From an uncultured Formosa sp. (GTDB taxonomy: Bacteria > Bacteroidota > Bacteroidia > Flavobacteriales > Flavobacteriaceae): a DNA stretch of 37,314 nucleotides. The notes below the pieces were generated by a model. It was not told the DNA's origin. It did not search any database and was given only the letters and a program-made list of their open reading frames with translations. This document shows, in pieces, positions 1 through 8,338 of the stretch. A program made the position numbers and the translations under genes. Location: NCBI RefSeq assembly GCF_947500765.1, contig NZ_CANMTH010000011.1, positions 78,968 to 116,281 of the forward strand. The letters are read 5' to 3'. The number at the start of each line of letters is the position of its first letter. Position 1 is the stretch's first letter.

Positions 1-474
1 ACGCCGGAACATACTGAAGGTTACCAAGGCTTCTTCCATCTAACAGATATTAATGGAGAAGTAGATTCTACCGTTTTAAAATATATTATCCGCGATCACG
101 ATAAAGAACATTTTGAAGCGCGTAAAGACGTAATGCAAAAATTAGCAAATGATTTAAATGCACAATATGATCATGATGCTGTTAGTGTTGAAATAAAAGA
201 TCAATATTTCAATATGAAAGAAAAAGTAGAACCTGTAATGCATATTGTAGATCTTGCTGAAGACGCTATGAAGCAAGTAGGTATTACTCCTAATATTAAA
301 GCCATTCGTGGTGGTACAGATGGTTCTCAATTAAGTTATATGGGCTTACCTTGTCCTAATATTTTTGCTGGAGGACATAATTTTCATGGACGTTACGAAT
401 ACGTTCCTGTAGAAAGTATGATTAAAGCAACAGAAGTCATTTGTAAAATTGCCGAACTTACGGCCAAACGTTAA
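1..474 (+). CDS. pepT: Peptidase T, C-terminal part (5' truncated by window edge)
   Basis: The reading frame is open from base 1 and ends at TAA (472-474), giving the last 157 residues of an M20B-family aminotripeptidase. PepT removes the N-terminal residue from tripeptides in the cytoplasm and uses two zinc ions. Diagnostic segments are RGGTDGSQLSYMGLPCPN and the following GGHNFHGRYEYVP, which matches the C-terminal His-ligand region of PepT. The catalytic N-terminal half lies upstream of the window, so completeness cannot be judged. The gene is followed by structured intergenic DNA and not by a clear U-tract terminator. Identification rests on motif recognition. Confidence 0.93.
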   Translation, partial: TPEHTEGYQGFFHLTDINGEVDSTVLKYIIRDHDKEHFEARKDVMQKLANDLNAQYDHDAVSVEIKDQYFNMKEKVEPVMHIVDLAEDAMKQVGITPNIKAIRGGTDGSQLSYMGLPCPNIFAGGHNFHGRYEYVPVESMIKATEVICKIAELTAKR

Positions 475-475
475 T

Positions 476-565
476 AGCGTTAGCGATTGTAGTGGCATCC
501 TTTTTTAGCTTTAATAAAGGGCTAAAAAAGATATAACGAAAAGCGCGACCTTTATGGTAACGCCC
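476..565. other. Structured intergenic element downstream of pepT
   Basis: This stretch starts directly after the pepT stop. It contains a perfect 10-bp inverted repeat (CTTTTTTAGC at 500-509, GCTAAAAAAG at 521-530), flanked by GC-richer segments around 481-499 and 539-565 (AGCGCGACC, GGTAACGCCC) that stand out from the AT-rich surroundings. From memory, similar segments recur downstream of genes in other Flavobacteriaceae, but I cannot verify this here. It could be an RNA element or a small repeat. The A/T tracts are inside the stem, so it is not a standard intrinsic terminator on the plus strand. Confidence 0.4.
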
Positions 566-570
566 AAACT

Positions 571-605
571 AAATGTCTGATGAACCAAGAACACATCAGA
601 CATTT
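571..605. repeat. Perfect 12-bp inverted repeat (hairpin)
   Basis: AAATGTCTGATG (571-582) and CATCAGACATTT (594-605) are perfect inverted repeats around an 11-nt loop. No T-run follows on either strand, so it is a poor fit for an intrinsic terminator. It may stabilise the 3' end of the pepT transcript or bind a protein. Confidence 0.6.
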
Positions 606-733
606 ACGTTATAATATAATACCAGTTAACTATTAACTCTTTAAATTCAGGATGCTTTTTGAATAATTTATATGCTGAATTAAATAGTGGTATCTTTAAT
701 GAAATTAGCACAAACAACACTTTAAACTAAAAA

Positions 734-1357
734 ATGACTGATAATATATTTGTAGATAGATTTAAAAAAATGACTAATGAAGAACTTGAAGCCATTAGTT
801 TTAACGAAAAAGTTTACACCAACGAAGCACGTTTAACAGCTTTAGATATTTTAAAAAGCAGAGGATTAAACACGGATGCTATTAATAAAACTCACAGTGT
901 TTTAACCGCCAAAAGTATTGCCGAGAAGAACATAATTATAAATGATACACCTAATGTCTCTGCTGGCACAAGATCTAAGCTAAAAGCGCTACCTGAATTA
1001 TACTCTAAAAGCTTAATTTTAGCTATTTCTATTTTATTTTCTCCACTTTTTGGAAGTGTATTATTAATCTATAACTTTAAAGACTCTAAACTAAAAAAAG
1101 CACGAAATCATGTGATACTATTTATAATAGGATATATTTTTATTGTAGTATTAATTTCATTATTTAGTTTAAACTCTAATTTTGCATTAATTATAAATGT
1201 AATTGGAGCTTTTATTTTAACGGAATATTTTTGGAATACATATTTAGGTAAATCAATAGAATATAAGAAACGTAATTGGGCTAAACCCGTACTTATTATA
1301 CTTGCTATTACAATACCTCTTACTTATTTTGTACTAAAAAGCGGAGGTGCTTTATAA
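734..1357 (+). CDS. Hypothetical inner-membrane protein with soluble N-terminal domain
   Basis: A 207-residue protein starting at ATG after an AT-rich leader. About the first 90 residues are charged and soluble; the beginning (DRFKKMTNEELEAISFNE) is reminiscent of short helical modules found at the N-terminus of flavobacterial membrane proteins. Four hydrophobic segments follow, at roughly residues 93-110, 130-147, 150-165 and 187-202. I do not recognise a named family and no catalytic motif is visible. A near-consensus -7 box (TATCTTTA, 691-698) lies about 35 bp upstream. The gene converges on carB and shares a bidirectional terminator with it. It is real by length and codon use; function is unknown. 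Confidence 0.75.
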   Translation: MTDNIFVDRFKKMTNEELEAISFNEKVYTNEARLTALDILKSRGLNTDAINKTHSVLTAKSIAEKNIIINDTPNVSAGTRSKLKALPELYSKSLILAISILFSPLFGSVLLIYNFKDSKLKKARNHVILFIIGYIFIVVLISLFSLNSNFALIINVIGAFILTEYFWNTYLGKSIEYKKRNWAKPVLIILAITIPLTYFVLKSGGAL

Positions 1358-1377
1358 GTTAAAATATATTAAAGCAT

Positions 1378-1409
1378 AAAAAAGGCTTCCTAAATAGGAA
1401 GCCTTTTTT
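1378..1409. terminator. Bidirectional intrinsic terminator
   Basis: A perfect stem (AAAAAAGGCTTCC / GGAAGCCTTTTTT) with a 6-nt loop and T-runs on both strands. It lies between the convergent membrane-protein gene (plus) and carB (minus) and can serve both. Confidence 0.9.
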
Positions 1410-1426
1410 GATATATAATGGTATAT

Positions 1427-4279
1427 TTATTTATTTAAATACATACGTCTACGAGAGTAAATGTTATAAAACTCATCGTCTCTTAAGTTATCTATAAACA
1501 AGATACTTTCTCCAGTACTTTTCATTTCTGGTCCTAGCTTTTTATTTACATTATGAAATTTATTAAAAGAAAATACAGGTTGCTTAATAGCATAGCCTTT
1601 TAATTCCGGTTTGAAATCAAAATCGGTTACCTTTTTCTCTCCTAACATTACTTTAGTAGCATAGTTTACATATGGTTCTCCGTAAGCTTTTGCTATAAAA
1701 GGAACCGTACGAGATGCTCTTGGATTGGCTTCAATAATATACACTAAGTCGTCTTTTATGGCAAACTGTATATTTATTAAACCAACAGTATTTAAAGCTA
1801 AAGCAATTTTTTTGGTATGGTCTTTAATTTGTTCCATAACCAAATCTCCTAAAGTAAAAGGTGGTAGCAATGCATTACTATCTCCCGAGTGAATTCCACA
1901 AGGTTCAATATGTTCCATAATCCCGATAATGTACACATTTTCACCATCACAAATCGCATCTGCTTCTGCTTCGATTGCACCATCTAAATAGTGGTCTAAC
2001 AATAATTGATTTCCTGGCATTCTGCTTAATAAATCTACAACGTGTTTTTCAAGTTCTTCTTTATTAATTACAATTTTCATCCCTTGTCCTCCAAGAACGT
2101 ACGATGGACGTACTAAGATTGGAAAATCTAGTTTGTCTGCTATCGCAGAAGCTTCATCTGCTGTTGTTGCAATATCAAACTCTGGATAAGGAATATTATT
2201 TTCTTTTAACATGTTAGAGAACAACCCACGATCTTCGGCTAAATCTAAAGCTTCAAAGCTTGTTCCTAATATTTTAACACCGTACTTGGTTAATTTTTCA
2301 GCAAGTTTTAAAGCCGTCTGACCTCCTAACTGAACAATAACACCTTCTGGTTTTTCATGCTTAATTATGTCGTAAATATGTTCCCAGAATACAGGCTCGA
2401 AGTATAATTTATCGGCTGTATCGAAATCTGTAGATACGGTTTCCGGGTTACAGTTAATCATAATAGTTTCGTAACCACATTCTGCAGCTGCAAGTACACC
2501 ATGCACACAACAGTAATCGAACTCGATTCCTTGCCCGATACGGTTTGGACCAGAACCTAAAACAATAACTTTTTTTCTATCTGTAACCACACTTTCATTA
2601 TCTGCATAACGATTACCGTCGGCAGTTTCTACATCACTTTCAAAGGTAGAGTAATAATATGGTGTTTTCGCTTGAAATTCTGCAGCACACGTATCTACTA
2701 ATTTGTATACACGATTTACACCAAGTTCTTCACGCTTACTATAGACTTGACTTTCTAAACATTTAAGCATGTGTGCAATTTGACGGTCACCATATCCTTT
2801 TTGTTTAGCTTCAAGCAATAAATCTTTCTGAATTGTATCAATAGTAAAGGTCGAAATTTCGTTTTTAAGCATATGTAATTCTTCATATTGCTTTAAAAAC
2901 CACATATCAATTTTTGTGATTTCGTGAATTCTACTTAACGGGATTCCCATCTCGATTGCATCGTAAATGATAAACACACGATCCCAAGACGCATGTGTTA
3001 ACTTCTCGATAATCTGATCGTAATTTTTATTTTCTTTTCCATCTGCTCCTAAACCGTTACGTTTAATCTCAAGAGATTGCGTTGCTTTGTGAAGTGCTTC
3101 TTGAAACGAACGTCCAATTCCCATAACTTCTCCAACAGATTTCATTTGAAGTCCTAAAGTTCTGTCTGAACCTTCGAATTTATCAAAATTCCAACGCGGT
3201 ATTTTCACGATTACATAATCTAAAGTCGGTTCGAATAAAGCCGAAGTCGATTTAGTAATCTGATTGTTTAATTCATCTAGATGATAACCAATAGCCAGTT
3301 TAGCCGCAATTTTCGCAATAGGATACCCCGTTGCTTTAGACGCTAAGGCAGAAGAACGCGATACACGAGGATTAATCTCGATAGCGATAATATCTTCGTT
3401 TTCATCTGGAGACACAGCAAACTGCACGTTACATCCTCCTGCAAAATCTCCAATATTACGCATCATATGAATAGCCATATCTCGCATTCTTTGATACGTT
3501 TTATCACTAAGCGTCATGGCCGGTGCTACAGTTATAGAATCTCCTGTATGAATTCCAATTGGATCCATATTTTCGATAGAACAGATAATAACCACATTAT
3601 CATTTGCATCTCTAAGAAGTTCTAATTCGTATTCTTTCCAACCAATAAGAGCTTTATCGATCATAACCTCATGAATTGGAGAAATCTCTAATCCGCGGGT
3701 TAATAATTCGTCGAAGTCTTCTTCTTTATATACAAAAGATGCACCTGCACCACCTAAGGTATAAGATGCTCTAATAATTAAAGGGAAACCAAATTCTTGT
3801 GCAATTTCTTTACCTTTTAAGTAAGATGTAGCTGTTGCTTGTGGCGCCATTGGCACACCAATTTTAAGCATTAACTCTCTAAACTGCTCTCTATCTTCGG
3901 TAATATTAATAGCATCAATATTAACACCTATAATATCTACTCCAAAATCTTTCCAAATTCCTTTTTCATCGGCTTCAATACATAAATTAAGTGCTGTTTG
4001 CCCACCCATAGTAGGTAAAACAGCATCTATATTTGGATGCTCTTCAAGGATTTTCACAATTGATTTAGTCGAGAGAGGCAACAAGTATACATGATCGGCC
4101 ATTGAAGGATCGGTCATAATAGTTGCTGGATTCGAGTTGATTAATACGGTTTCTATCCCATCTTCACGAAGCGATCTTAAGGCTTGAGTTCCTGAATAGT
4201 CAAATTCGCAGGCTTGCCCAATTACAATTGGTCCAGACCCGATAATTAGAATAGATTTTAGCTTTGGATTTTTTGGCAT
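1427..4279 (-). CDS. carB: Carbamoyl-phosphate synthase large subunit, without C-terminal MGS domain
   Basis: A 950-residue protein with the two homologous ATP-grasp halves of CarB. It makes carbamoyl phosphate from bicarbonate, glutamine-derived ammonia (supplied by CarA) and two ATP, feeding pyrimidine and arginine synthesis. The N-terminal half opens with IIGSGPIVIGQACEFDYSG and the second half with VLGSGPNRIGQGIEFDYCC near residue 572. E. coli CarB has 1073 residues; this protein stops shortly after the second half (ending DEFYNIYSRRRMYLNK), so the C-terminal MGS-like domain that binds UMP, IMP and ornithine in enterobacteria is absent. The end is clean, a terminator follows, and such short CarB proteins are, as I recall, common in Flavobacteriaceae, so this looks like a lineage trait. 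No carA is adjacent. It is separated from upstream rpmH by a terminator and has its own -7 box. Confidence 0.97.
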   Translation of the reverse strand: MPKNPKLKSILIIGSGPIVIGQACEFDYSGTQALRSLREDGIETVLINSNPATIMTDPSMADHVYLLPLSTKSIVKILEEHPNIDAVLPTMGGQTALNLCIEADEKGIWKDFGVDIIGVNIDAINITEDREQFRELMLKIGVPMAPQATATSYLKGKEIAQEFGFPLIIRASYTLGGAGASFVYKEEDFDELLTRGLEISPIHEVMIDKALIGWKEYELELLRDANDNVVIICSIENMDPIGIHTGDSITVAPAMTLSDKTYQRMRDMAIHMMRNIGDFAGGCNVQFAVSPDENEDIIAIEINPRVSRSSALASKATGYPIAKIAAKLAIGYHLDELNNQITKSTSALFEPTLDYVIVKIPRWNFDKFEGSDRTLGLQMKSVGEVMGIGRSFQEALHKATQSLEIKRNGLGADGKENKNYDQIIEKLTHASWDRVFIIYDAIEMGIPLSRIHEITKIDMWFLKQYEELHMLKNEISTFTIDTIQKDLLLEAKQKGYGDRQIAHMLKCLESQVYSKREELGVNRVYKLVDTCAAEFQAKTPYYYSTFESDVETADGNRYADNESVVTDRKKVIVLGSGPNRIGQGIEFDYCCVHGVLAAAECGYETIMINCNPETVSTDFDTADKLYFEPVFWEHIYDIIKHEKPEGVIVQLGGQTALKLAEKLTKYGVKILGTSFEALDLAEDRGLFSNMLKENNIPYPEFDIATTADEASAIADKLDFPILVRPSYVLGGQGMKIVINKEELEKHVVDLLSRMPGNQLLLDHYLDGAIEAEADAICDGENVYIIGIMEHIEPCGIHSGDSNALLPPFTLGDLVMEQIKDHTKKIALALNTVGLINIQFAIKDDLVYIIEANPRASRTVPFIAKAYGEPYVNYATKVMLGEKKVTDFDFKPELKGYAIKQPVFSFNKFHNVNKKLGPEMKSTGESILFIDNLRDDEFYNIYSRRRMYLNK

Positions 4280-4299
4280 TGTATTATATTAAGATATTT

Positions 4300-4307
4300 C
4301 AAAAGTA
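4300..4307 (-). promoter_or_regulatory. Candidate carB promoter, -7 box
   Basis: On the minus strand this reads TACTTTTG, an exact TAnnTTTG match, about 20 nt before the carB ATG. It lies just downstream of the rpmH terminator. No matching -33 TTG is seen at the expected spacing, and the leader would be only about 14 nt. Confidence 0.4.
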
Positions 4308-4325
4308 GTTATAAAAACGAGATAT

Positions 4326-4357
4326 AAAAAAAGGCGTTACCATTAAGTAACACCTTT
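4326..4357 (-). terminator. Intrinsic terminator of rpmH
   Basis: On the minus strand the stem AAGGTGTTAC / GTAACGCCTT (one U-G wobble) has a 6-nt loop and is followed by a long T-run. It separates rpmH from carB. Confidence 0.8.
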
Positions 4358-4382
4358 CTATTATATCAAAACACTGATATCA

Positions 4383-4544
4383 TTATTTTTTATGTCTTGA
4401 CTCAGAAGATACAGACAGTTTCTTTCTTCCTTTAGCACGTCTACGTGCAAGGACTTTTCTACCATTGGCAGAAGCCATTCTTTCTCTAAAACCGTGCTTG
4501 TTTCTTCTCTTTCTTTTTGATGGTTGAAACGTTCTTTTACTCAT
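4383..4544 (-). CDS. rpmH: 50S ribosomal protein L34
   Basis: A 53-residue, very basic protein beginning MSKRTFQPSKRKRRNKHGFR and ending in lysines, which is the L34 signature. L34 is a late-assembling protein of the large ribosomal subunit. The start ATG is at 4542-4544 and the stop at 4383-4385. An exact Bacteroidota promoter (TTG, 19 nt, TATATTTG) lies about 70 nt upstream and a terminator directly follows, so the gene is monocistronic. The usual bacterial neighbours rnpA and dnaA are not adjacent here. Confidence 0.97.
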   Translation of the reverse strand: MSKRTFQPSKRKRRNKHGFRERMASANGRKVLARRRAKGRKKLSVSSESRHKK

Positions 4545-4614
4545 TGTCTTGTATCTTTAAAATCTTCAATATTCTATCTAAACGAAGTCTTGATGGTTTC
4601 TTCAAAACTGCGGG

Positions 4615-4645
4615 CAAATATACAAAGAGTTTTTAGTTTAACAAA
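4615..4645 (-). promoter_or_regulatory. rpmH promoter (TTG-N19-TATATTTG)
   Basis: On the minus strand TTTG at 4642-4645 and TATATTTG at 4615-4622 are separated by exactly 19 nt, the Bacteroidota housekeeping sigma spacing. It is one of the three cleanest promoters in the window. Confidence 0.8.
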
Positions 4646-4712
4646 CCTTATTTAAAAAATATTTTTTAGTAAAATTTTTAGTTTCTTTGTAATCCCAAAT
4701 AAGAGTGTACAA

Positions 4713-5591
4713 ATGATTCGATTTTTTCTTAAGATATTAATATTTACCTTTATAGGTACATGTTCTTTATCTGCCCAATCTTTACTGCAATATCGGTTAA
4801 ATATAGGAGATAGCATAACAGTACTACAGCAGGCAACACAAAATATAGTGCAATGTGAAAAAGGTATAGAACATAAAATACTAAATAATCTAGAAGAGAA
4901 TTACACCTTTAAAGTCGCTGCTAAAACAGATAGTACTTATAAATTAAAATTTCACTTTAATCAATTTAAGCTTAAAACAACTTCTAATAAGTTTGGTGTT
5001 TTAGTTGATGTAGACACTAACAAACCTGCAACAGACAACGATACTGAAGGAAAAATATTTGGTGGTTTAACACATTCTGAATTACAGATAGAGATGTCTT
5101 TCTCTGGAGAAATTATTCAGGTAATTGGAGCAGAAGAAATGATTAATAATATGATTAGCTTATCTGGAATACGTGATGAATTTACGAAACAGCTAATGAT
5201 TGAATCGATGAAAGCTGAATTTGGTAACGAATCTTTATCTAAAAGTTTTGAGCAACTCACGCATATTTACCCAAAACAGAAAGTAAATATTGGTGATACT
5301 TGGAAGAATGAGTATACTGGGGAGATAAATTCTAAAAACACTTGGAAGCTTAAAAAACTATCTGATAATATTGTTTTAAATGCAGAATCTACATTAAGTA
5401 TGATTATTGAAGACGAATTTACCAACCTACTTTTAAAAGGAAAACAAAATATAGTCGTGATTGCCGACAAAAAAACAGGATTTATTAACGAAATGACTGT
5501 AAATGCGGAAGCTAGTAATGCTGTCGATTTAAATCATCCAAACAGTAATCCAACCAAAGTAACATCTATAACAACTTATAAAATTAAATAA
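4713..5591 (+). CDS. Secreted/periplasmic DUF6263-like protein
   Basis: A 292-residue protein with a Sec signal peptide (residues 1-21, cleavage expected after SLSA before QS). The mature part, starting LQYRLNIGDSITVLQQATQN, is rich in alternating beta-type segments and has the layout I associate with DUF6263 proteins of Bacteroidota, whose function is unknown. IGDTWKNEY near residue 195 is another family-like segment. The gene lies 5 bp upstream of a membrane TPR-like gene, so the two are probably co-transcribed. The family call is from memory of the motif pattern; secretion is well supported. Confidence 0.8.
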   Translation: MIRFFLKILIFTFIGTCSLSAQSLLQYRLNIGDSITVLQQATQNIVQCEKGIEHKILNNLEENYTFKVAAKTDSTYKLKFHFNQFKLKTTSNKFGVLVDVDTNKPATDNDTEGKIFGGLTHSELQIEMSFSGEIIQVIGAEEMINNMISLSGIRDEFTKQLMIESMKAEFGNESLSKSFEQLTHIYPKQKVNIGDTWKNEYTGEINSKNTWKLKKLSDNIVLNAESTLSMIIEDEFTNLLLKGKQNIVVIADKKTGFINEMTVNAEASNAVDLNHPNSNPTKVTSITTYKIK

Positions 5592-5596
5592 AACAT

Positions 5597-6166
5597 ATGT
5601 ACAACAAGAACATAAAATTAGTAATCGCCGGTTTAATTATAGCTTATGCCGTTTACCAATTTATAGAAGGAAATATTGGAAATGGAATCATGTTAATCTT
5701 ATTGTCGTCTATTTTTATCTTTTTATACTTTAAGAACGAGTTTATCTTGCTTGCTTTTTTAAAGTTACGTAAACAAGATTTTGAAGGCGCTACCAAATGG
5801 TTAAACAAAATTAAAAACCCAGATTCTGCTTTAGTAGCAAAACAACATGGTTATTATAATTATTTACATGGCATCATGGTTTCTCAGACAAACATGAATG
5901 AATCTGAAAAATATTTAAAAAAAGCCGTGGCTTTAGGTTTAAATATGGATCATGATTTAGCGATGGCAAAATTAAGCTTAGCTGGTATTTCTTTATCTAA
6001 ACGCAGAAAACAAGAAGCTACGAAATTGTTATCTGAAGCTCAAAAATTAGATAAACAAGGCATGTTAACAGATCAAATAAAAATGATGAAAGAGAATATG
6101 AAACGTGCTCAAGCTCCTAATCAACATTTTGGCGGTCATAAACAACCAAGAGGAGGAAGACGATAA
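5597..6166 (+). CDS. Membrane-anchored TPR-like protein
   Basis: A 189-residue protein with two N-terminal transmembrane helices (about residues 7-22 and 28-45) followed by a cytoplasmic helical region. The pairs of helices around 58-75 (FEGATKWLNKIKNPDSALV), 80-115 (MNESEKYLKKAVALGL) and 120-150 (KRRKQEATKLLSEAQKLD) look like degenerate tetratricopeptide repeats, suggesting a protein-interaction scaffold at the inner membrane. The C-terminus is short and rich in Gly and Arg. It starts 5 bp after the DUF6263-like gene and ends before a strong terminator, so it is the last gene of that operon. The partner is unknown. Confidence 0.8.
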   Translation: MYNKNIKLVIAGLIIAYAVYQFIEGNIGNGIMLILLSSIFIFLYFKNEFILLAFLKLRKQDFEGATKWLNKIKNPDSALVAKQHGYYNYLHGIMVSQTNMNESEKYLKKAVALGLNMDHDLAMAKLSLAGISLSKRRKQEATKLLSEAQKLDKQGMLTDQIKMMKENMKRAQAPNQHFGGHKQPRGGRR

Positions 6167-6183
6167 ATCTTTCTTTAAAGCAT

Positions 6184-6219
6184 AAAAAAGGGCGTTGAAT
6201 TAATTCAACGCCCTTTTTT
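6184..6219. terminator. Bidirectional intrinsic terminator
   Basis: A long perfect stem (AAAAAAGGGCGTTGAAT with its complement) is flanked by T-runs on both strands. It lies between the convergent TPR-like gene and the transglycosylase gene. Confidence 0.9.
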
Positions 6220-6234
6220 ATTATATAATACATC

Positions 6235-7158
6235 TTATTTATAATATCCTTCCTTAGGAATTTCTATCTCGTATAATTTTCTTGAACTATTATTTAAGAA
6301 CGATTCACGTAACCAAGGATTATGAATTTTTAAAATCTTATAGTTAATATCATACTTCTGAGCAAAAGCAGCGAAATCTGTAACCGCAGTATCAACTTTT
6401 ACAGTATAGGTTGGCACATAAGTATACAAATCTTTTTCTCTGAAGTTAAAGCCATACTTTAACGGATTATTTAAAATTTCTTTTAGTGCAATAATTCTAA
6501 ACACGTAACGCCCTGTTTCCTCTCCTAGCAACAAATCATAATAATCATCTACTTTTTGAGCTTCTAAACGAGAAGACACGCCTCTATTCCCTGCATTATA
6601 TGCTGCTGCAGCCAAGGTCCATGTTCCTAACTGTGCTTTAGACTTTTTTAAGTATTCGCAAGCGACTTCAGTAGATTTTTCCAAATTGTAACGTTCATCT
6701 ACATTATCATTTACTTCTAATCCAAAATCTTTGGCAGTTGCTTTCATAATTTGCCAAACACCACGAGCTCCTGCAGGAGATACTGCATTTGTTAATCCGC
6801 TTTCTATAACAGCCAAATATTTAAAATCGTCTGGAATTCCATGTTTCTTTAAAATAGGCTCTATAATTGGGAAGTACTTATTTGCACGTTTAAATAATAA
6901 TAAAGCATTAGATTGCCAATAGGTATTTACTAATAATTCACGATCCATACGTTCATGAACATCAGGATCTGTTAATGGTAAATTTTCGCCTGCAAAATCT
7001 AATTGTTCTGGCATTTGCAGCGCATAAACATTATAGTCATTAAACTGTTTTTTTTCGAAACTTTCATCGGTTTCGGGGTCACCAACAGCATTAATAGACA
7101 ATGCAACTACCCCTAATACCCCGACAAACATTAGACCTTTATAAATATTCCTCATCAT
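6235..7158 (-). CDS. Lytic transglycosylase, SLT family (MltD-like, no LysM)
   Basis: A 307-residue exported murein hydrolase that should cleave the MurNAc-GlcNAc bond of peptidoglycan with formation of 1,6-anhydro ends. An N-terminal hydrophobic segment (residues 8-25) serves as signal or anchor. The SLT domain spans about 95-225, with the catalytic Glu119 in AVIESGLTNAVSPAGARGVW, the GVWQIM motif, and AAAAYNAGNRGV further on. MltD proteins carry LysM repeats after this domain; here only a short tail of about 70 residues follows and no LysM is evident. It is encoded 36 bp downstream of an alpha/beta hydrolase on the same strand, probably in one transcript. Confidence 0.93.
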   Translation of the reverse strand: MMRNIYKGLMFVGVLGVVALSINAVGDPETDESFEKKQFNDYNVYALQMPEQLDFAGENLPLTDPDVHERMDRELLVNTYWQSNALLLFKRANKYFPIIEPILKKHGIPDDFKYLAVIESGLTNAVSPAGARGVWQIMKATAKDFGLEVNDNVDERYNLEKSTEVACEYLKKSKAQLGTWTLAAAAYNAGNRGVSSRLEAQKVDDYYDLLLGEETGRYVFRIIALKEILNNPLKYGFNFREKDLYTYVPTYTVKVDTAVTDFAAFAQKYDINYKILKIHNPWLRESFLNNSSRKLYEIEIPKEGYYK

Positions 7159-7194
7159 TTTGGTTTGTTTTTATAATTTAAATAGCATCAAAAT

Positions 7195-7869
7195 CTAAGC
7201 CAGATTATCACTTAAAATTAATTGTGGCAGATTTTCATTAAACCATTTATATTTATTTATAATCATAATATGGGTACCATCTTTTACAGTGATACAATCT
7301 TTAATATATTGATACGGAAAAACCGCATCTTTATCGCCATGAATATGTAATGTGTTTGGGAGCGGTTTTTCTTGATCCCAGCACACGACTTGTTCAATAG
7401 CCCAATCTAAATAATTTTTATCACGTACAGATAAATATTTTTTATATAAATTCACACGTTTTGTTGTTGAATTCCCAAAAGTATACTTGGCATACGATTC
7501 AAAATCACGTACCAAATGCGTTGGTAGAAACTTATACATTTTGGTAACCTTCGCTAATTTCATTCGTTTTGGTAATTCGTACTTAGTTAATACGCTTGAA
7601 ATTACAATAACTTTTTTAGTTTTCATATGCTTACTCATTTCTTGCACTAAAATCCCTCCAAAAGACACGCCTACAAGTACCGGCATCTTTTCTTTTACAT
7701 TTTTACAAATACGTCTTGCATAGTCTGATAAGCTTTCCTTTGGGTTTGGAATAACCCATTCTAATAAATGCATTTTAAAGCGATCTTTTGGCAAATCTAT
7801 ATATTCAAAAATTGTTGGATTAGCTGCCATTCCAGGCATAAAATACACATGTATTATATCTTGATTCAT
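7195..7869 (-). CDS. Alpha/beta hydrolase of unknown substrate
   Basis: A 224-residue cytoplasmic protein with the alpha/beta hydrolase fold signature. The nucleophile elbow GVSFGG gives Ser69, HIHGDKDAVFP holds the probable acid (Asp179 or Asp181), and GTHIM supplies His200. The N-terminal YFMPGMAANPTIFEY provides an oxyanion-hole-type segment. There is no signal peptide and no lid domain large enough to indicate a lipase. It is upstream of the transglycosylase gene in a likely two-gene operon. The substrate cannot be predicted. Confidence 0.9.
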   Translation of the reverse strand: MNQDIIHVYFMPGMAANPTIFEYIDLPKDRFKMHLLEWVIPNPKESLSDYARRICKNVKEKMPVLVGVSFGGILVQEMSKHMKTKKVIVISSVLTKYELPKRMKLAKVTKMYKFLPTHLVRDFESYAKYTFGNSTTKRVNLYKKYLSVRDKNYLDWAIEQVVCWDQEKPLPNTLHIHGDKDAVFPYQYIKDCITVKDGTHIMIINKYKWFNENLPQLILSDNLA

Positions 7870-7914
7870 AAGGTATTAAACTGTTAAACTCTTTAATTTC
7901 ATAATAATTTTACG

Positions 7915-7922
7915 TAAATTTG
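7915..7922 (+). promoter_or_regulatory. Candidate -7 box for the small GNAT gene
   Basis: TAAATTTG is an exact TAnnTTTG match in the divergent intergenic region, 70 nt before the ATG at 7993. No clear TTG is found 19 nt upstream. Confidence 0.45.
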
Positions 7923-7992
7923 TATCAGTTTTCTACTGAAAACTTATTAAAGAGAGAATTCTTTTTTTCTCTTTACTCCATTCGTTAAAAAC

Positions 7993-8295
7993 ATGACCAT
8001 GATAGAAACAGCAGAAGTATCAGACAACGATTTTTTACGCCAGTTTGAATGTAAAATTGACGACGATTTAGCCATTATTGAATACTCTTTACAAGAACGC
8101 AAGATTTTTTTAACTAAACTAATTGTTCCTGAAGAAAAAAACACTGAAGAGTTTCAAAATGAATTTATAACACTAGTATTAAACAGCCTGCAAGAACGCA
8201 ATTTAAGCGTTGTTCCTACGTGCCCTACTATTGCCAAATTTATGAGAAAACACAGACAGTACAAAAGCATGCTACCTATTGGTGTTAGAATATAA
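7993..8295 (+). CDS. Small GNAT-type N-acetyltransferase (YjdJ-like)
   Basis: A compact 100-residue protein that matches the short Gcn5-related acetyltransferases of the YjdJ type, which have a minimal fold. The central DDDLAIIEYSLQERKIFLTK supplies strands 2-4, followed by the acetyl-CoA-associated helix and the segment VVPTCPTIAKFMRKHRQYKSM, which resembles the conserved C-P-x(n)-F-x(n)-Y pattern of the family. The acceptor is unknown. The gene has its own promoter-like element and a bidirectional terminator, so it is monocistronic. An overlapping minus-strand frame is a shadow. Confidence 0.88.
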   Translation: MTMIETAEVSDNDFLRQFECKIDDDLAIIEYSLQERKIFLTKLIVPEEKNTEEFQNEFITLVLNSLQERNLSVVPTCPTIAKFMRKHRQYKSMLPIGVRI

Positions 8296-8302
8296 TTCTT
8301 AT

Positions 8303-8333
8303 AAAAAGAGCCACTTAGTAAGTGGCTCTTTTT
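8303..8333. terminator. Bidirectional intrinsic terminator
   Basis: The stem AAAAAGAGCCACTT / AAGTGGCTCTTTTT has a 3-nt loop and T-runs on both strands. It lies between the convergent GNAT and mtaB genes. Confidence 0.9.
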
Positions 8334-8338
8334 ATATT

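Noticed and set aside
500..530. Intrinsic terminator for pepT
   Set aside because: The T-run is in the 5' arm and the 3' arm ends in A, so no U-tract follows on the plus strand.
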